A stretch of 59,708 nt of DNA, taken from NCBI GenBank assembly GCA_017829005.1, contig JAGAJF010000101.1, positions 1-59,708 of the forward strand. Direction: 5' to 3'. Shown here piece after piece: positions 50,097 through 59,603 of this stretch. The position numbers were made by a program, and so were the translations under genes. The notes under the pieces were generated by a model that saw nothing but the letters and a program-made list of their open reading frames with translations, made no database searches and was not told where the DNA came from. How positions within the stretch are numbered: position 1 is the stretch's first letter; each line of letters begins with the position of its first letter. This DNA comes from Oscillospiraceae bacterium (GTDB lineage Bacteria > Bacillota > Clostridia > Oscillospirales > Ruminococcaceae).

Positions 50097-52904
50097 ATGT
50101 GGGAGTTCTTACGGGAGCTTAAAAAAGACGCCGATGAGTCAGACAGCAGGACTCTCGGGCTTATCACCTTTGCTGTTGCATTTATCGGATTTTTTATGTG
50201 TGCGGTGAATATAATCACCCGTTCATGGGTCATGGCGGCTATAACCGGGGGACTTAGCCTGTGGTGCATTGTTGTTTTTCTCCTCTTCAGAAAGTCGGGC
50301 AGTCTGATGGCGGTAAGCGCAGGCACTCTTTCCGCCATTGGCATTATGATGATGTATTTTCTGGTAACGGGCGGCGTTGACGGCTTCAGCATCGTCTGGC
50401 TCCTGCTGGTCCCGCCTATCGGGATATATTGCTACAAGCTTTATTACGGCGGAGCTTTCAGCATACTTCTGGGAATACTTATCGCCGTTTACCTGTGGAC
50501 GCCCCTCCACGAGCTGGGTTATGATTATTCGGACACCTACTTTCTGAGATTTCCCATCGTTTATTTCTTTGATACTGTTGTAAGCGTTTACATAAATTAC
50601 AGGCTATGGCTTTCCAATAAGCAGCAGAGGGAGCTGCTGGAGCTGTCCGAACGTGCCAACAACACCAAGGGCGATTTCCTTGCAAATATGAGCCACGAGA
50701 TAAGAACGCCCATGAACGCCATTGTGGGTATGTGCGAGCTTATCCTGAGAGAAAGCGACATCAGCCCTGCTGTAAGAGAATACTGCTTCAATATTCAGAA
50801 TTCGGGCAGAAGCCTGCTTTCCATTATTAACGATATCCTTGATTTTTCCAAGATAGAATCGGGCAAGATGGAGCTTATCCTTGACGAGTTCAACATTGCT
50901 TCAACCTTAAACGATGTTATCAATATGGCTGTGACAAGAAAAGAGGACAAGGACATCGAGCTTATCGTGAGAGCCGACCCCGATATCCCCATCGGGCTTA
51001 TTGGCGACGAGATACGCATAAGGCAGGTCATTATCAATCTTGTTACCAATGCGGTGAAATTCACAAACAAGGGCTGCGTGGTCATTAAGGTCACTCAGAC
51101 AAAGCACGATTACGGCATAAATCTTTCCGTTTCCGTTTCGGACACGGGCATTGGAATTTCCGCCGAGAATATTGAAAAGCTTTTCAACAGCTTCCAGCAG
51201 GTGGACACCAAGAAAAACCGCTCCGTTGAGGGAACAGGTCTGGGACTTGCCATTTCAAAGCGGCTCATTAAGAGTATGGGCGGTTTTTTAAACGTGTCAA
51301 GCGTTTACGGCTTAGGTTCGGAATTTCGCTTCGTTATCCCTCTCAAGGTTTCCGACAGCCGTCCCTTTATTTCCATCAAGGACGCTGAAAAGATACACGC
51401 TGCAGGCTTTATTGACCTGAACAAATTTGAAAACAGGCGTGTGGCGCAGGAGTACAAGACCCTTATCGGCGAGCTTGCCGAGGGGCTTCGCACGGATATT
51501 GAGCTTCTCGATACCGCCGAAGATCTGAAAGCGGCTGTGGCTTCAAAGAAATACACTCACCTTTTTGCACCCAAGGACGAATATCTTGCTAACGAGGACT
51601 TCTTTAAGGAGCAGTCACGTGACAAGACAGTGGTCGTCGTTCAGGACAGACAGGGTGCTATAGATATTCCTTCCCATATGAAGTGCATTTTCAAGCCATT
51701 TTATTCCCTTTCGGTGGCGTCTGTTCTCAATAACGAAAGCATTCTCACCAATCTGAATGAGCGAAGGGATTCTTCCATAAGATTTGTGGCTCCCAAGGCG
51801 AGGATCCTTATTGTTGATGACAATATCATCAACCTCAAGGTGGCGGTGGGTCTTATGAGACCCTATCATATGCAGGTGCTTACCGCAGACAGCGGTCAGG
51901 CGGCTATCTCTATTCTCCGCTCAAAGGATTTCCACCTTGTATTTATGGACCATATGATGCCCGAAATGGACGGCGTGGAGGCTACAAAGGCTATAAGGGC
52001 TATGGAGGGCGATTACTACAAAAAGCTGCCCATTATCGCTCTTACCGCCAATGCTGTAAACGGCGCAAGAGATATGTTCATAAGCTCGGGCTTCAATGAT
52101 TTTATGCCAAAGCCCATTGAGATGTCCTCTCTTGACAGAATGCTCAAGGCATGGCTTCCCAAGGAGCTTATCAAGGCACCTTCGGGCGAAATGCGCTATC
52201 CCGGCGGAGACAGGAGAAAGCCCCGCAATCAGACACCTCAGCCTGAAAAGAAAGAAGGTCTTATCAGCGAGGAGACGGGTATTTTCTATACGGGCGGCGA
52301 CAGAGAGGCATATAATGAAATTCTGGGCGTTTATGTACGCAAAAGCTCCGAAAAGCTTTTACAGATTAAAGAGCTTTTCGAGAAAAAGGACTGGAAAAAT
52401 TATGTTATTGAGGTACACGCTCTGAAAAGCTCCTCGCTCACCGTTGGCGCAAAGCAGCTCTCCGAGCTTGCAAAGGAGCTGGAGCTTGCAGGAAAGGGCG
52501 GGGATTACCGCCTTATCGAGGAGAAAAATGCCCCCATGCTCGAGATGTATTCAAAGGTAGCGGCAGAGGGCGCAGAGCGGTTGGGTATCTCTATTGAGAC
52601 CACCGATACAAAGACAGAGGAGACTGCCGCAAATGAGGCTCCTGTCGTGGAAACAGCGGAGCTTCCCGAGATATCCGCTGAAAAGCTTTCCGGTATAATA
52701 AAGCGGATATTCACCGCCTGCGACTCCTTTGACGGGGACGAGATATCGGCTGCTTGCAGGGAAACAGCGGAATACAGCTTTAAGGGAAAAGCTCTGAAAC
52801 CGCTTTTTGACCCTATATCTGCCGATGCAGATGATTTTGAATATGACAGCGCCCGTGAAAAAACGGAAAAGATTGCCGCTGAGTTCGGTCTTTCGGAGGT
52901 GTGA
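50097..52904 (+). CDS. membrane hybrid histidine kinase (HisKA-HATPase-REC-HPt)
   Basis: A 935-residue phosphorelay kinase. Six hydrophobic segments (about residues 20-170) form a MASE-like sensor region. HisKA carries the phosphorylated His200 in FLANMSHEIRTPMN, and HATPase follows with LVTNAVKFTNKG, DTGIGIS and GTGLGLAISK. A degenerate receiver (about 420-545) precedes a full REC (about 562-685, phospho-Asp in VFMDHMMPEMDG). The HPt domain (about 730-820) has HALKSSS. About 110 further C-terminal residues are of unknown role. RBS GAAAGAGG precedes the ATG. First of three genes, with DegV and a REC-GGDEF protein as likely partners. Confidence 0.93.
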   Translation: MWEFLRELKKDADESDSRTLGLITFAVAFIGFFMCAVNIITRSWVMAAITGGLSLWCIVVFLLFRKSGSLMAVSAGTLSAIGIMMMYFLVTGGVDGFSIVWLLLVPPIGIYCYKLYYGGAFSILLGILIAVYLWTPLHELGYDYSDTYFLRFPIVYFFDTVVSVYINYRLWLSNKQQRELLELSERANNTKGDFLANMSHEIRTPMNAIVGMCELILRESDISPAVREYCFNIQNSGRSLLSIINDILDFSKIESGKMELILDEFNIASTLNDVINMAVTRKEDKDIELIVRADPDIPIGLIGDEIRIRQVIINLVTNAVKFTNKGCVVIKVTQTKHDYGINLSVSVSDTGIGISAENIEKLFNSFQQVDTKKNRSVEGTGLGLAISKRLIKSMGGFLNVSSVYGLGSEFRFVIPLKVSDSRPFISIKDAEKIHAAGFIDLNKFENRRVAQEYKTLIGELAEGLRTDIELLDTAEDLKAAVASKKYTHLFAPKDEYLANEDFFKEQSRDKTVVVVQDRQGAIDIPSHMKCIFKPFYSLSVASVLNNESILTNLNERRDSSIRFVAPKARILIVDDNIINLKVAVGLMRPYHMQVLTADSGQAAISILRSKDFHLVFMDHMMPEMDGVEATKAIRAMEGDYYKKLPIIALTANAVNGARDMFISSGFNDFMPKPIEMSSLDRMLKAWLPKELIKAPSGEMRYPGGDRRKPRNQTPQPEKKEGLISEETGIFYTGGDREAYNEILGVYVRKSSEKLLQIKELFEKKDWKNYVIEVHALKSSSLTVGAKQLSELAKELELAGKGGDYRLIEEKNAPMLEMYSKVAAEGAERLGISIETTDTKTEETAANEAPVVETAELPEISAEKLSGIIKRIFTACDSFDGDEISAACRETAEYSFKGKALKPLFDPISADADDFEYDSAREKTEKIAAEFGLSEV

Positions 52905-52907
52905 TAT

Positions 52908-53786
52908 ATGGGTGATAAAAAGGTTGGCATTATTGCAGAATGTGTATGCGATCTGCCAAAAAATATACTGCACGAATTTAATATTGACATTGTGTGTCAC
53001 CTTATTGAGACTGAAAGCGGAGTTTTTACCGATACGGAAGAGATAACTGCCGAAAATATTCTCCAGTATATGACGGAGGGCGGCGGAAAATCACGTTCCA
53101 CAGCGCCCCTTCCCGAGAGCTATGAGGCGGCTTTCAGAAAAAAGCTTTCGGTGTATGATGAGGTCATTCTTGTGTCCATAAGCTCGGGGATAAGCCTTTC
53201 CTGCGAAAATGCCCGCAAGGCTGTGGCTGCTATGGGCGACGAGGGCAAAAGGGTACACGTTTTTGATTCCCTTCACCTGTCAACAGGACTGGGACATATG
53301 GTAATAAAAGCGGCTCAGCTTGCCAAGGCGGGATTTACCGCCGACAAAATCATTGCCGAGCTTGAGGAAATGAGAGAGAGGGTGTCCACCACCTTTATTA
53401 CGGAAAATGCCGATTTTCTCTGCCGCAACGGGCTTGTTCCCGATTCCGTAAGGCGGTTCTGTTCCGCATTTTCCATTCACCCCGTTCTTGAGATGAGAAA
53501 CGGCAGAATTGTTCTTAAAGGCATTGAGATCGGCGACTACAGCTCTGCCGCACTGCGGTATGTCAGAAAAACTCTGAACAATCCGAAAAAGATAGATACC
53601 AAAAGGGTGTTCATCACCTGTGCGGGATGCAGCGTAAAGACTGTCAATATGATAAAAAGAGAGATAGAGGGCTGCTGTGCCTTTGAAGAGATGTTCGTTA
53701 CAAAGGCGTCCGCAACTATTTCAAGCAACTGCGGTCCCAACACCTTCGGCGTATTATATGTGAAATCGAAAGGAGCCAGCTTATGA
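52908..53786 (+). CDS. DegV family (FakB-like) fatty-acid-binding protein
   Basis: A 292-residue DegV protein. Such proteins bind long-chain fatty acids and present them to the FakA kinase. Visible blocks are AECVCDLPKNIL at the start, SRSTAPLPESYE, ILVSISSGISLS, and the C-terminal ATISSNCGPNTFG that lines the lipid pocket. RBS GGAGGTG is six bases before the ATG, only three bases after the kinase stop. It sits between two signalling genes, suggesting lipid status may feed into the system. Confidence 0.9.
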   Translation: MGDKKVGIIAECVCDLPKNILHEFNIDIVCHLIETESGVFTDTEEITAENILQYMTEGGGKSRSTAPLPESYEAAFRKKLSVYDEVILVSISSGISLSCENARKAVAAMGDEGKRVHVFDSLHLSTGLGHMVIKAAQLAKAGFTADKIIAELEEMRERVSTTFITENADFLCRNGLVPDSVRRFCSAFSIHPVLEMRNGRIVLKGIEIGDYSSAALRYVRKTLNNPKKIDTKRVFITCAGCSVKTVNMIKREIEGCCAFEEMFVTKASATISSNCGPNTFGVLYVKSKGASL

Positions 53787-55165
53787 AGCACATTCTTATC
53801 GTTGACGACAACAAGACAAATCTTGCGTCCGCCCGCTCTGTGCTCAGTGATACATACAAGATAACTGCGGTGACTATGGGAGCGCAGGCTCTTAAATTCC
53901 TTGAAAACAACACCTGTGACCTTATTCTTCTTGACATAAATATGCCCGAAATGGACGGCTTCGAGGTAATGGCAAGGATCCGTGAAAATGAGCGGTGTGC
54001 AGCCATTCCCATCATCTTTCTTACAGCCGACAGTGACGCTGCCACAGAGAGCCGCTGCCTTGAAGCAGGAGCGCTTGACTTTATTGCCAAGCCCTTTGTG
54101 GCAATGGTAATGAAGTCCCGTATCAGCAGGATACTTGAGCTTGAGGATATGCGTAAGAAGCTTGCGGATAAGCTTGAGCAGAAAATCCAGGAGGTAAGCG
54201 ACATTAAGAACCGCTCTCAGCAGGACGCTCTTACGGGTCTGTGGAACAGAGCATATACCGAGGGGGCTGTGAATAAGCTCATCGAGGAGGGCACAAAGGG
54301 TGCGCTGTTTATGATAGATATGGACAACTTCAAGGCGATAAACGATAATTACGGTCACCTTGAGGGCGACAAGACCCTGAAAATGTTTGCCGACACTATG
54401 CGGAAATTTTCCTCCGACGGCGATGTTCTCTGCCGTATCGGCGGCGATGAATTCGTTATGTTCGTAAACGGAAAGACCTCCAAGGCTGAAATTGGCAATC
54501 TGGCTTCGGACATTATTTCCGACCTGTGCTACAAGATAGAGCAGTGCAAATATGAGACCAATTCCTCCGTTTCTATCGGTATTTCCCAGACCCCCGAGGA
54601 CGGTTCGGACTTCAACAAGCTTTACAACTGTGCGGACAAGGCGCTGTATTACGTTAAGCAGAACGGCAAGAACTCCTTCCACTTTTTCAGCGAGCAGCGT
54701 GACGCGGAGAACAGCAGAGGAAGCAATCTGGTGGATCTGCAGTATCTTCGTGAGGTCATGTCCCGTGCTGATTCGGGCAAGGGCGCTTATCAGCTCGACC
54801 TTGACAGCTTTCATCACGTTTATAACTTTATCCGCCGATTTGTTGAGAGAAGCGGCAGAGATGTTCAGACCGTGCTTTTCACCGCTGTTACTCCCGAAAA
54901 TGCCGATGTGGATATTGAGGAGACGGAGATCGCCCTCGAGATGATGGAGCAGGCTATTTACACCTCTCTCCGAAGAGTAGACGTTTCCACAAGATATTCA
55001 AGCAAGCAGATCATAGTTATCCTTATGGACGCTAATCCCGAAAACGGCGCTCTTGTGGCTCAAAGGATAGTAGACTGCTACAACAGGCTTTACACAGGCA
55101 AGAATGTAAGCTTTGAATACGGTATCGCTCAGATGGATAAGCTTGATTTTAAGGTAAGTAAATAA
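53783..55165 (+). CDS. response regulator diguanylate cyclase (REC-GGDEF, plus degenerate second GGDEF)
   Basis: A 460-residue protein. The REC domain (about residues 1-120) has the acidic pair VDDN and the phospho-Asp in LILLDINMPEMDG; Lys is in IAKPF. The GGDEF domain (about 145-305) has the intact RIGGDEFVMF motif, so it should make c-di-GMP. No RxxD inhibitory site is seen five residues before it. The remaining about 150 residues look like a second, decayed GGDEF fold (RYSSKQIIVILMDANP). It overlaps degV by four bases (ATGA). The hybrid kinase is its likely phosphodonor. Confidence 0.92.
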   Translation: MKHILIVDDNKTNLASARSVLSDTYKITAVTMGAQALKFLENNTCDLILLDINMPEMDGFEVMARIRENERCAAIPIIFLTADSDAATESRCLEAGALDFIAKPFVAMVMKSRISRILELEDMRKKLADKLEQKIQEVSDIKNRSQQDALTGLWNRAYTEGAVNKLIEEGTKGALFMIDMDNFKAINDNYGHLEGDKTLKMFADTMRKFSSDGDVLCRIGGDEFVMFVNGKTSKAEIGNLASDIISDLCYKIEQCKYETNSSVSIGISQTPEDGSDFNKLYNCADKALYYVKQNGKNSFHFFSEQRDAENSRGSNLVDLQYLREVMSRADSGKGAYQLDLDSFHHVYNFIRRFVERSGRDVQTVLFTAVTPENADVDIEETEIALEMMEQAIYTSLRRVDVSTRYSSKQIIVILMDANPENGALVAQRIVDCYNRLYTGKNVSFEYGIAQMDKLDFKVSK

Positions 55166-55174
55166 ATATAATAT

Positions 55175-55212
55175 AAGCAGTCTGTATAGAATATATGGGC
55201 TGCTTTTATTAT
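55175..55212 (+). terminator. terminator of the kinase-DegV-GGDEF operon
   Basis: Stem AAGCAG/CTGCTT around a longer imperfect AT-rich loop, followed by TTATTATT. Moderately strong. Confidence 0.65.
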
Positions 55213-55237
55213 TCATATTTAAAATAAATTGCACCAC

Positions 55238-55266
55238 TTGATTATTTGCGTCAAAAATGTTATAAT
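55238..55266 (+). promoter_or_regulatory. recJ promoter
   Basis: TTGATT, 17 bases, TATAAT, with an extended TG. It lies about 40 bases before recJ. Confidence 0.78.
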
Positions 55267-55304
55267 ATAGATTATTTAGATAAACAATAAAGAGGTATGA
55301 GCAG

Positions 55305-57356
55305 TTGATAAAGAAATGGTTGATAAATACTCCCGATGAAAATGCGGTAAAGGAGCTGTCGGCAAAGGGCGGACTTACCCTTCCTGCCGCAAGAACGCTG
55401 GTCTCGGCAGGCATTGACACTATGGATAAGGCAGAACGGTTTTTCGGTCAGTCTGAGGAAACGGACTTTGATATGGGCTTTTCCGACCCCTTTCTTATCC
55501 GTGATATGGAAAAAGCCTGCGAGCTTTTGAATGAAGCCGTTGACAGCGGCGAGCTTATCTGCGTTTACGGCGACTACGACTGTGACGGAGTGACTGCTAC
55601 AGCCGTTCTTTCGGGGTATCTAACGGATATCGGCGGAAATGTCATCACATATATAAACGAGCGCTCAGAGGGCTACGGTATGAACCTTGAGGCTGTAAGG
55701 AAGCTTCACGAACAGGGAGTTTCACTTATCGTCACCGTTGATAACGGTATCTCCGCCATCGACGAGGCTGCTTTGTGCAAAGAGCTGGGCATTACCCTTA
55801 TCATTACAGACCATCACCAGCCCCGTGAAACTCTTCCCGAGGCTGACGCTGTGGTTGACCCTCACCGTACCGACTGTCCATCATTTTACAAGGACTACTG
55901 CGGCTGCGGACTTGCCCTCAAGCTTATTGCCGCAATGGAGGGAGGAGATATGGAGAGGGCTGTGGAGCAATATTCCGACCTTGCCGCCATTGCCACCGTT
56001 GCGGACGTGGTGCCACTTACCGGGGAAAACAGGGAAATTGTCCGCTACGGGCTTCATTACCTCGAAAACACCGAAAACGAGGGACTGAGGGCACTTATTG
56101 AAAAATCGGGACTGAAACCGCCTTACACCTCCACCTCTTCGGCTTTCACCCTTGCACCGAGGATAAATGCTGCGGGACGGATAGGCTCTCCCTCGGACGC
56201 ACTAAAGCTTTTACTGTCCGAAACTCCCGAGGAGGCGGAGGAATATGCGGAAAAGGTATGCGCATTAAACACCGAGCGCAAGGAATTTGAAAATAAAATA
56301 ATCGCAGATATTGCCGCTCAGATAAAGGCGGACTGCACTCTTCTTGACGGCAGGGTGCTTGTATTCAGAGGAAACGGCTGGCATCACGGTGTTATCGGCA
56401 TTGCCGCCGCAAGATGCGTTGAGAAATTCGGAAAGCCCGTTTTCCTTATGTCCGCTGACGAGGGGGAGACGGAGCTGAGAGGTTCCGCACGTTCCGTTGA
56501 GGGGCTGAATGTTTTCAAGGCTTTAAGCTTTGCGGAGGAGACGCTGACCAAATTCGGCGGACATTCGGGGGCAGGCGGTTTTTCCCTTGAAGCGGATAAG
56601 TTCCCGATGTTCAGGCAGAAGCTCTTTGAATATGCAGGTATGCAGGCGGCGGAAGGTATTCCCTGCGTGCCGAGTATACAGGTGAGCGGGGCAATATCAC
56701 CCTCGGAGCTTACGGTTCAGGGAGTAAAGGGACTCGCTGTTCTTGAGCCCTTCGGAGAGGGAAATCCCCGTCCCGTATTCCTTTTGCAGGGCTGCCGCAT
56801 TGACGATATAATCTCCCTTTCAAACGGCGCTCACACAAAGCTATGCGTTTCGGGTGGAGGTACACAGCTTACGGGGCTTATGTTCGGAACGAAGACCGAT
56901 GAATTTCCGCTGAAAAGGGGAGACGAGGCAAATCTTCTCGTATCTCCCGAAATAAATAGCTTTGGCGGCAAAGAGAGTGTGAGCCTGCGCATTACGGATA
57001 TCCGCCGAAGGGGCTTAAATCAGCAGAAGCTTATCGGCGCCGAGGAGACCTATTATATGTTCAGGCGGGGTGAAAAGCTTGACGGCAGGCTTATCCCGCT
57101 GATGATACCCGAAAGAGCCGACCTTGCGTCAGTTTACAAGGCGGCAGGCAGGCAGAGACTTTCTCCTATGGGGCTTTTTAGCCGCCTTGAAACGGAAATG
57201 AACTACTGCAAATTCTTACTTTGTCTGGATATTTTTTCCGAGACGGGGCTTATGGAATTTGACCGCTGCGCCGAAAAGGTACATATTATCCCCGGTGCGC
57301 CCAAGGCAAATACAGATCTTGCGCCCACTATGCAGCGGCTTAAAGCTTTGATATAA
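55305..57356 (+). CDS. recJ: single-stranded-DNA-specific exonuclease RecJ
   Basis: A 683-residue 5'-3' exonuclease used in recombination and repair. The DHH phosphoesterase motifs are visible: VYGDYDCDGVTATAVL (motif I), VTVDNGIS, IITDHHQP (DHH), and later the DHHA1-type GGHSGAGGFSL. The metal ligands are intact. TTG at 55305 is preceded by AGAGG nine bases away and no better ATG is near. relA follows after 34 bases. Confidence 0.93.
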   Translation: MIKKWLINTPDENAVKELSAKGGLTLPAARTLVSAGIDTMDKAERFFGQSEETDFDMGFSDPFLIRDMEKACELLNEAVDSGELICVYGDYDCDGVTATAVLSGYLTDIGGNVITYINERSEGYGMNLEAVRKLHEQGVSLIVTVDNGISAIDEAALCKELGITLIITDHHQPRETLPEADAVVDPHRTDCPSFYKDYCGCGLALKLIAAMEGGDMERAVEQYSDLAAIATVADVVPLTGENREIVRYGLHYLENTENEGLRALIEKSGLKPPYTSTSSAFTLAPRINAAGRIGSPSDALKLLLSETPEEAEEYAEKVCALNTERKEFENKIIADIAAQIKADCTLLDGRVLVFRGNGWHHGVIGIAAARCVEKFGKPVFLMSADEGETELRGSARSVEGLNVFKALSFAEETLTKFGGHSGAGGFSLEADKFPMFRQKLFEYAGMQAAEGIPCVPSIQVSGAISPSELTVQGVKGLAVLEPFGEGNPRPVFLLQGCRIDDIISLSNGAHTKLCVSGGGTQLTGLMFGTKTDEFPLKRGDEANLLVSPEINSFGGKESVSLRITDIRRRGLNQQKLIGAEETYYMFRRGEKLDGRLIPLMIPERADLASVYKAAGRQRLSPMGLFSRLETEMNYCKFLLCLDIFSETGLMEFDRCAEKVHIIPGAPKANTDLAPTMQRLKALI

Positions 57357-57390
57357 ACGGATAACTTCTCATAAAAGGACGGTCATTGTT

Positions 57391-59583
57391 ATGATAAACA
57401 AATCCGAAACGGTGTATACCATAGATTCTCTTATTCAGAAAATACTGGACGATGAAAAGCAGTATGACCTGAGCAAGATAATCTCAGCCTATGAGCTTGC
57501 CGCCAAGGCACACGCAAATCAGGTGCGTTCCTCGGGGGAGCCGTATATCACCCACCCTGTGGCGGTGGCGTATATCCTGCTGGAGCTGGGAATGGATACC
57601 GATACCATATGCGCCGCTCTCCTTCACGACGTGGTGGAGGACACCGACACCACTCTTGAGGAGCTGAAAAAGCTTTTCGGTCAGGACGTGGCAATGCTGG
57701 TTGACGGCGTTACAAAGCTGGGCAAGATACCACTTTTCACCAAGGAGGAGCAGCAGGCGGAAAATGTCCGCAAAATTCTCCTTGCAATGTCCCAGGATAT
57801 CCGTGTAATTATCATAAAGCTCTGCGACCGTCTCCACAATATGAGAACTCTCCAGTTCCGCCCCGCAAACAAGCAGAGAAATACCGCTCTGGAGACTATG
57901 AACATCTATGCTCCCATTGCTCACCGTCTCGGTATCCGAAAGATAAAGGACGAGATAGAAGACCTGTCATTCAGATATCTTGACCCCTATGCCTATGCGG
58001 AGATCGAGCAGAGCCTTAAAATTCGAAGCGATGAGCGTCAGGCTTTCATCAAATCCATCGAGGAGCAGATAGCAAAGCGCTTTGCGGAAATGGGTCTCAC
58101 TGAGCCTCAGATGTCCGGACGTGTAAAATCCGTTTACGGAATTTACCGAAAGGCGTTTATCAAGGGCAAGGGTCTTGACGAGGTTTATGACATATATGCC
58201 GTTAGAATAATCGTTAATACCGTAAACGAGTGCTATAATGCTCTGGGTATTATCCACGATATGTTCAAGCCCATACCAAACCGCTTCAAGGACTATATCG
58301 CCACTCCCAAGGCGAATATGTATCAGTCGCTCCACACCACCGTTATCGGCAGAGAGGGCATACCCTTCGAGGTGCAGATAAGAACGGTGGATATGAACTA
58401 CACCGCCGAATACGGAATTGCCGCCCACTGGAAATACAAGGAGGGCATCAAGGGCAAGGACAAGCTGGAAAGCCGTCTTGCGTGGATAAGACAGATAATC
58501 GAAGCCCAGCAGGAGACGGACGATGTTGAGGAAATTGTCCGCACCATCAAAAGCGACCTTGCTCCCGAGGATATTTTCGCATTCACCCCCAAGGGAGATA
58601 TTATAACCCTGCCCGCAGGAGCCACCATAATTGATTTTGCTTACGCTATCCACACACAGGTGGGCAACAAGATGAAGGGTGCCAAGGTGGACGGAAAGCT
58701 TGTGTCCCTTGATTATCAACTCCAGACGGGCGAGATAGTTGAGATACTCACCTCTCAGTCACCCGACCACGGTCCCAACCGTGCGTGGCTTGACATATGC
58801 AAGACAAACGAAGCTAAGTCGAAGATTCGCTCCTGGTTCAAAAAGGAGCGTCGGGAGGAAAATATCGCAAACGGAAAGGATGCCATTGAGCATGAATTCA
58901 AGCGCTTCGGCATAAATATTCCCCCCGAGGATATGGCAAAATTCCTTGCGGACGATATGAAGCGTCACAACTGCGCAGAGCTTGATGATTTCTATGCGGC
59001 TGTGGGTTACGGCGGAATAATCCTTTCAAGGATAATGCCCCGTCTCAAGGACACCTATGCAAAGCTTACCGCCGCACCTGCAGCAAAGCCCGTTCCCTTC
59101 TCTCCCAGAAAGAGCAACACGGGAATTATCGTGGGCGGCGAGAGCAATATTGACGTAAAGCTTTCCAAGTGCTGCAATCCTCTGCCCGGAGAGGATATCA
59201 TCGGCTTTATCACCAAGGGTCACGGCGTTTCCGTTCACCGAAAGGACTGCTCCAAGTATGTGGAGGCAATGGAAAAGGGTATCGAGACCGACCGTTGGGT
59301 AGAAGTTACATGGGCTGAAAATGCCAAGGAGAACGACAATCCTATCTTCAAGGCGGCTATTGATGTGGTTTCCTATGATGGCATTACTCTCCTTGCGAAT
59401 GTTGCCGCCGTTACCGCCGAAATGCGTATACCCGTTTCCGAAATGTCCACAAAGACACTTAAAAACGGCAACGCAAACCTTATTATGACCTGCTCCATTG
59501 CAGGCGTGGGACAGCTCACTCAGCTTATCGGCAGGCTGAGAAAAATTCCCGATGTTATCAGCGCTGAGAGAATTATTAAGTGA
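57391..59583 (+). CDS. relA: bifunctional (p)ppGpp synthetase/hydrolase RelA/SpoT
   Basis: A 730-residue long RSH protein. The N-terminal HD hydrolase domain (about residues 30-180) has HPVAVAYILLELG and ALLHDVVEDTD (HDxxED intact), and the synthetase domain (about 230-350) has RVKSVYGIYRK, YDIYAVRIIV and YQSLHTTVIG. TGS (about 395-460), a zinc-finger/helical region with CCNPLPGEDI and an ACT domain (about 655-730) follow. Both activities look functional. It sets the stringent response. RBS AAAAGGA precedes the ATG. Confidence 0.95.
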   Translation: MINKSETVYTIDSLIQKILDDEKQYDLSKIISAYELAAKAHANQVRSSGEPYITHPVAVAYILLELGMDTDTICAALLHDVVEDTDTTLEELKKLFGQDVAMLVDGVTKLGKIPLFTKEEQQAENVRKILLAMSQDIRVIIIKLCDRLHNMRTLQFRPANKQRNTALETMNIYAPIAHRLGIRKIKDEIEDLSFRYLDPYAYAEIEQSLKIRSDERQAFIKSIEEQIAKRFAEMGLTEPQMSGRVKSVYGIYRKAFIKGKGLDEVYDIYAVRIIVNTVNECYNALGIIHDMFKPIPNRFKDYIATPKANMYQSLHTTVIGREGIPFEVQIRTVDMNYTAEYGIAAHWKYKEGIKGKDKLESRLAWIRQIIEAQQETDDVEEIVRTIKSDLAPEDIFAFTPKGDIITLPAGATIIDFAYAIHTQVGNKMKGAKVDGKLVSLDYQLQTGEIVEILTSQSPDHGPNRAWLDICKTNEAKSKIRSWFKKERREENIANGKDAIEHEFKRFGINIPPEDMAKFLADDMKRHNCAELDDFYAAVGYGGIILSRIMPRLKDTYAKLTAAPAAKPVPFSPRKSNTGIIVGGESNIDVKLSKCCNPLPGEDIIGFITKGHGVSVHRKDCSKYVEAMEKGIETDRWVEVTWAENAKENDNPIFKAAIDVVSYDGITLLANVAAVTAEMRIPVSEMSTKTLKNGNANLIMTCSIAGVGQLTQLIGRLRKIPDVISAERIIK

Positions 59584-59603
59584 CAGTCCGAAAGGAGACT
59601 TCT

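Noticed and set aside
53537-54817. A 426-codon minus-strand open frame
   Set aside because: Antisense to the REC-GGDEF gene and caused by its codon bias; no protein family is recognisable.
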